DNA of 64,000 nt, taken from NCBI GenBank assembly GCA_029979265.1, contig JAPOHW010000005.1, forward strand, positions 1 to 64,000. The letters run 5' to 3'. The translations under genes were made by a program, and so were the position numbers. This DNA comes from Actinomycetota bacterium. GTDB taxonomy: Bacteria; Actinomycetota; Acidimicrobiia; Acidimicrobiales; Aldehydirespiratoraceae. Under the pieces are notes generated by a model. It was not told where the DNA came from. It worked only from the letters and a program-made list of their open reading frames with translations, and did not search any database. Positions 61,285 to 64,000 of the stretch are shown piece after piece (position 1 is the first letter of the stretch; each line of letters starts with the position of its first letter).

Positions 61285-62064
61285 TCAGCGCTTGCTGCGG
61301 CTCATGAACGCCTCGATCTTGTCGAGATGTTCCCGGGTCTGCAGCAACATCGTGTTCGCCATCCTGTCGATGTGGCGCGCCGTACGTCGGTCGGAGTCGG
61401 CCGCGGCATCGATCGTGACCTTGGCAAGGCCGAGCGCTTCGGCCGACATGCCGATCAACTTGCGCACCCAGGCGTCGACGTCGGCGTGAAACGACTCGTC
61501 GGGGAAGACGTGGTGGACGAAGCCCATCGTGCGCGCCAGGTCGGCGTCGACGTTCTCGCCCGCCATCGCCGCCCACCGAGCCCAGTGCGGTCCGACGAGC
61601 CGGGTCAACCGGCTGATCCCGCCGGAGCCGGGCAACACCGCGAGGTTCGGGAGTTCGGGCAATCCGAAGACAGCTCGGTCGCTGGCGAACCGGAAATCGC
61701 ACGACGATGCCATCTCGACCCCGATGCCGAGGCACGGACCCTGCGCGGCCAGCACGATCGGCTTCTCGAGCCGTTCCATCTCGTCGAAGAGCTCGTGCAA
61801 TCGCCGGTAGTTCCGGCGCAACGCAACGCCGGACGCCGGCTGCTCGCCCATCTCGCCGATGTCCTTGCCGGCGGTGAAGTACCGACCCTCTGCCGTGATG
61901 ACGAGCGCCCGGTGAGACTCTTCGTCACCCAAGTCGCGCACCGCGTCGCGCATGACGTCGAGCATCCCGTCGGTGACCGCGTTCAGTTTGTTGTCGCGGG
62001 TGAAGGTGAGCGTGATCACGCCGCCGGCGTCATCACGGCGGATGTCGTCGGCAACGTCGGTCAC
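61285..62064 (-). CDS. Enoyl-CoA hydratase (both catalytic Glu present)
   Basis: A 259-residue crotonase with YFTAGKDIGEMG, AQGPCLGIGVEMASSCD and FGLPELPNLAVLPGSGG. Both catalytic glutamates are present (Glu117, Glu137), so it should be a working enoyl-CoA hydratase. GTG 62064 overlaps the thiolase stop (GTGA), so hydratase and thiolase are co-produced. Two successive beta-oxidation enzymes in one operon. Confidence 0.87.
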   Translation of the reverse strand: MTDVADDIRRDDAGGVITLTFTRDNKLNAVTDGMLDVMRDAVRDLGDEESHRALVITAEGRYFTAGKDIGEMGEQPASGVALRRNYRRLHELFDEMERLEKPIVLAAQGPCLGIGVEMASSCDFRFASDRAVFGLPELPNLAVLPGSGGISRLTRLVGPHWARWAAMAGENVDADLARTMGFVHHVFPDESFHADVDAWVRKLIGMSAEALGLAKVTIDAAADSDRRTARHIDRMANTMLLQTREHLDKIEAFMSRSKR

Positions 62065-63236
62065 AGCAGCTCCAGGATCAATGCCGAACCCATGCCACCG
62101 CCGGCGCACATCGCGACACAGCCGACGCTCTGGTTCCGCTTGCGCAACTCGTGCACCATGCTGACCACCATGCGCGCGCCGGTCGCCGCGATCGGATGGC
62201 CGAGGCCGCACCCCGAGCCGTTCACGTTGACGATCGCGTGGTCGATCCCGAGGATCCGCGTGGATGCGACCGCCATCGAGCAGAACGCCTCGTTGATCTC
62301 GAACAGATCCACGTCATCGAGCTTCATGCCGGCACGATGGAGGGCTTTCGGAATCGCCTTGGTCGGTGCCAGCCCGGTCAACACCGGGTCGATGCCCACC
62401 GATGCCCACGACACGATCCGTGCGAGCGGCGTTGCGCCCTGCTCGGCGGCAGCCGAGTCACTCATCAGCATGACGGCTGCCGCGGCGTCGTTCAGACCCG
62501 ACGCGTTCCCTGCCGTGACCGTGGCGCCCTCGAGCTCGGGGTGTAGCACGTCCATCTCGGCGAACTGCTCGCGTGTCGTGCTCCCACGAGGGTGTTCGTC
62601 GCGGGCGAACAGCCGGACCCCACCGTTGCCGTCGGACACCTCGACCGGCACGGTCTCGTCATCGAAGCGGCCGCTCGACACAGCTGCGGCAGCGCGCTGG
62701 TGCGACATGAAGGCCCAGTCGTCGGCTTGCTCTCGGGTGATGCCGGCCTCGCGGGCGGTGTTCTCGCCGACGGTGATGCTCATGTCCCACGCCGGCGCTT
62801 CGGGGCCGTCCGGGTGCGACTCGGGCGCCCAGGGCTTCGGTTCGCGCGCCGAGGCCGGCGTCGACTTGAGGAGCTGCGGCGTGGAACTCAGGCTCTCGGT
62901 ACCTCCGGCGAGCACGATCCCGTCCATCCCCGCGCGGATGCTCGCAGCGCCGATCTGCACGGCGCTGAGGCCGGCAGCGCAGTGTCGGTTGTTGGCGAGA
63001 CCAGGCACCTCTTTCAGGCCGAGCCGATGAGCGACATAGCGAGCGATGACGCCGCCGCCTTGCATCGACTCGGCGAGGACGATGTCGTCGATGAGGTCGG
63101 GGTCGATGCCCGACCGCCGGATCGTCTCGCCGAGCGCGACGATCGCCAGGGTCTGGGCGTCGACGTCGACGAGCGACCCTTTACGGGCCCGACCGATCGG
63201 GGTACGAGCGCCGGCGACAATGAGGGCTTCAGACAT
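62061..63236 (-). CDS. Acetyl-CoA acyltransferase (thiolase, FadA5-like)
   Basis: A 391-residue true thiolase. Nucleophile Cys86 in NNRHCAAGLSAV, NEAFCSMAV, His347 in GSGCGLGHP and Cys377 in AMCAGGGMG form the full catalytic set, unlike the three Ltp-like proteins. The NGSGCGLGHP variant replaces the usual NGGAIALGHP, which recalls steroid thiolases such as FadA5 (inference). The island operator ends 10 bp upstream of ATG 63236 with only CAGAAT between, so it must overlap the -10 region. Confidence 0.88.
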   Translation of the reverse strand: MSEALIVAGARTPIGRARKGSLVDVDAQTLAIVALGETIRRSGIDPDLIDDIVLAESMQGGGVIARYVAHRLGLKEVPGLANNRHCAAGLSAVQIGAASIRAGMDGIVLAGGTESLSSTPQLLKSTPASAREPKPWAPESHPDGPEAPAWDMSITVGENTAREAGITREQADDWAFMSHQRAAAAVSSGRFDDETVPVEVSDGNGGVRLFARDEHPRGSTTREQFAEMDVLHPELEGATVTAGNASGLNDAAAAVMLMSDSAAAEQGATPLARIVSWASVGIDPVLTGLAPTKAIPKALHRAGMKLDDVDLFEINEAFCSMAVASTRILGIDHAIVNVNGSGCGLGHPIAATGARMVVSMVHELRKRNQSVGCVAMCAGGGMGSALILELL

Positions 63237-63245
63237 GCCCGCATT

Positions 63246-63261
63246 CTGACACAGGTGTCAG
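63246..63261. promoter_or_regulatory. Operator-like palindrome, site 10 of 10 (perfect)
   Basis: CTGACA-CAGG-TGTCAG, an exact 6+6 inverted repeat with flanking AT, between the thiolase start (63236) and the crotonase stop (63295). It is the best match to the consensus in the window. Confidence 0.78.
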
Positions 63262-63294
63262 ATGAAGCGCTAGTGGCGTCGCGGCGCTGGCTCG

Positions 63295-64000
63295 TTACCG
63301 CCCGACGAAGTTCGGAGCGCGCCGCTCGGCCGTGGCGGCGACACCCTCGCGGTAGTCGTCGGTCCGTCGGAGGACCTGCTGCGCAGCGTGTTCGACGGCG
63401 GTCGCTGCGCGGACCTCACCGGCGAGCGAACCCCGCATGGTCCGACGGATTGCCCGAACCGCGAGCGGTGCCGACTCGGCGATCTCGTGGGCCAACTCCA
63501 GCGCCGCCGAACCCAGTTCGGTCGCGTCGACGAGCCGATCGCACAGGCCGATCTCCGCCGCCTCCGAGCCAGTCACACGGCGCCCCGTGTACAGCATCTC
63601 GGTCGCCCGCTGCTCGCCGACTACACGCGGCAGCGTCGCGGTGAGGCCGAAACCCTGATGGAAGCCGAGCCGGGCGAAGGTGGCTCCGAATCGGGCCTCG
63701 GGGCACGCCACGCGGAAATCGGCGGCCAACGCCAGACCCAACCCTGCGCCGATAGCCGCGCCTTGCACCACGGCGATGATGGGCACGCTTCCGTCGAACA
63801 TCCGTGCCACCTGGTCGTACAAAGGATTGCCGTCGTCGCCGGGCAGATCATCCGCGTCCGGGCTCAAGCGGGCACCCGCACAGAAGTGCTTGCCCTTCGA
63901 CCGAAGAACGATCACCCTGCAGTCGAGGTCACGCTCGACTGACTCGACGGCGTCGGCAATCACCGTCGCCAGCCCCACGTCGATGTAGTTCTCCGGGGCT
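63295..64000 (-). CDS. Crotonase-family protein, 5' end beyond the window
   Basis: The frame is open to the right edge, where codons give PPENYIDVGLATVIADA, so the N-terminus lies outside. About 234 residues are visible. FCAGARLS and VQGAAIGAGLGLALAAD form the oxyanion hole. The positions of the catalytic glutamates hold Gly and Phe (GATFARLGF), so this is another crotonase unlikely to hydrate enoyl-CoA. The GTG at 63978 is not taken as the start because upstream codons continue the family sequence. Confidence 0.82.
   Translation of the reverse strand, partial: APENYIDVGLATVIADAVESVERDLDCRVIVLRSKGKHFCAGARLSPDADDLPGDDGNPLYDQVARMFDGSVPIIAVVQGAAIGAGLGLALAADFRVACPEARFGATFARLGFHQGFGLTATLPRVVGEQRATEMLYTGRRVTGSEAAEIGLCDRLVDATELGSAALELAHEIAESAPLAVRAIRRTMRGSLAGEVRAATAVEHAAQQVLRRTDDYREGVAATAERRAPNFVGR

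Noticed and set aside
61327-63030. Plus-strand open frame of about 567 codons opposite the hydratase and thiolase genes
   Set aside because: Both minus-strand genes have full catalytic motifs; the plus-strand product has none.
1-64000. Mobile elements, CRISPR arrays, tRNA and rRNA genes
   Set aside because: Looked for transposase motifs, regularly spaced repeats and tRNA-like cloverleafs by eye; none were seen.

Overview
The window reads as chromosomal DNA of a high-GC actinobacterium. It is GC-rich throughout with strong third-position GC, uses GTG starts freely, and carries families typical of lipid-degrading actinobacteria: F420-type luciferase-like oxidoreductases, Ltp-type aldolases paired with DUF35 proteins, heteromeric acyl-CoA dehydrogenases, a KshA-like Rieske oxygenase and P450s. 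Gene content would suit an Acidimicrobiia (Ilumatobacter-like) or mycobacterial-type genome. That placement is inference, because no rRNA or other phylogenetic marker lies in the window. No tRNA, CRISPR array, IS element or phage gene was seen.

Almost every gene belongs to one large catabolic island for CoA-activated, probably branched or polycyclic (steroid- or isoprenoid-like) carboxylic acids. Activation: two AMP-forming acyl-CoA synthetases (17078-18502, 58010-59542), one ADP-forming synthetase (29975-32089) and a class III CoA-transferase (8123-9331). Dehydrogenation: acyl-CoA dehydrogenases at 2124, 19340+20535, 25488 (a double-length fusion), 37393+38439 and 53705. Hydration or isomerisation: eight crotonase-fold proteins and a MaoC-type pair (7085, 7523). 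Oxidation of hydroxyacyl-CoA: eight SDRs. Chain cleavage: three Cys-less thiolase-fold/DUF35 pairs (9341/10540, 13380/13814, 21464/22620), a true thiolase (62061) and two BKACE (DUF849) enzymes (42487, 45560). Oxygenation: one Rieske oxygenase and two P450s. Five aminoglycoside-phosphotransferase-fold kinases (3533, 14994, 48288, 55971, 59834) are scattered among them.

Layout: short operons alternate in direction. 1-1072 (+); 1085-3422 (-); 3533-5392 (+); 5477-8002 (-); 8123-9331 (+); 9341-10983 (-); 11114-12448 (+, tandem TetR regulator); 12459-13307 (-); 13380-14962 (+); 14994-19278 (-); 19340-23815 (+, resembling the mycobacterial fadE28-fadE29-ltp2 side-chain operon); 23820-28411 (-); 28503-29423 (+); 29426-34248 (-, with a decayed hydrolase at the end); 34292-36193 (+, a crotonase-reductase fusion); 36251-45500 (-); 45560-48206 (+); 48288-52200 (-); 52281-61204 (+); 61285-64000 (-). 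No stretch above 300 bp lacks a gene or pseudogene. The longest gap is 59543-59833, which holds a 13-bp perfect stem and an operator.

The most striking non-coding signal is a recurring palindrome, consensus ATYTGACA-N4-TGTCAGAT. It lies in eight of the nine divergent promoter regions and upstream of two further genes (ten full sites plus one half site). One site precedes the tandem-TetR gene at 11114, so that protein is the natural candidate regulator of an island-wide regulon. The ninth divergent region (52201-52280) instead carries a different nested dyad next to a second TetR gene. That marks a separately controlled sub-island: flavin reductase, P450, HiPIP-like protein, isochorismatase-like protein and kinase on one side; TetR, crotonase, dehydrogenase, LLM oxidoreductase, kinase, SDR and acyl-CoA synthetase on the other. 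No ring-cleaving set (KstD, HsaABCD) is present, so the substrate remains open.
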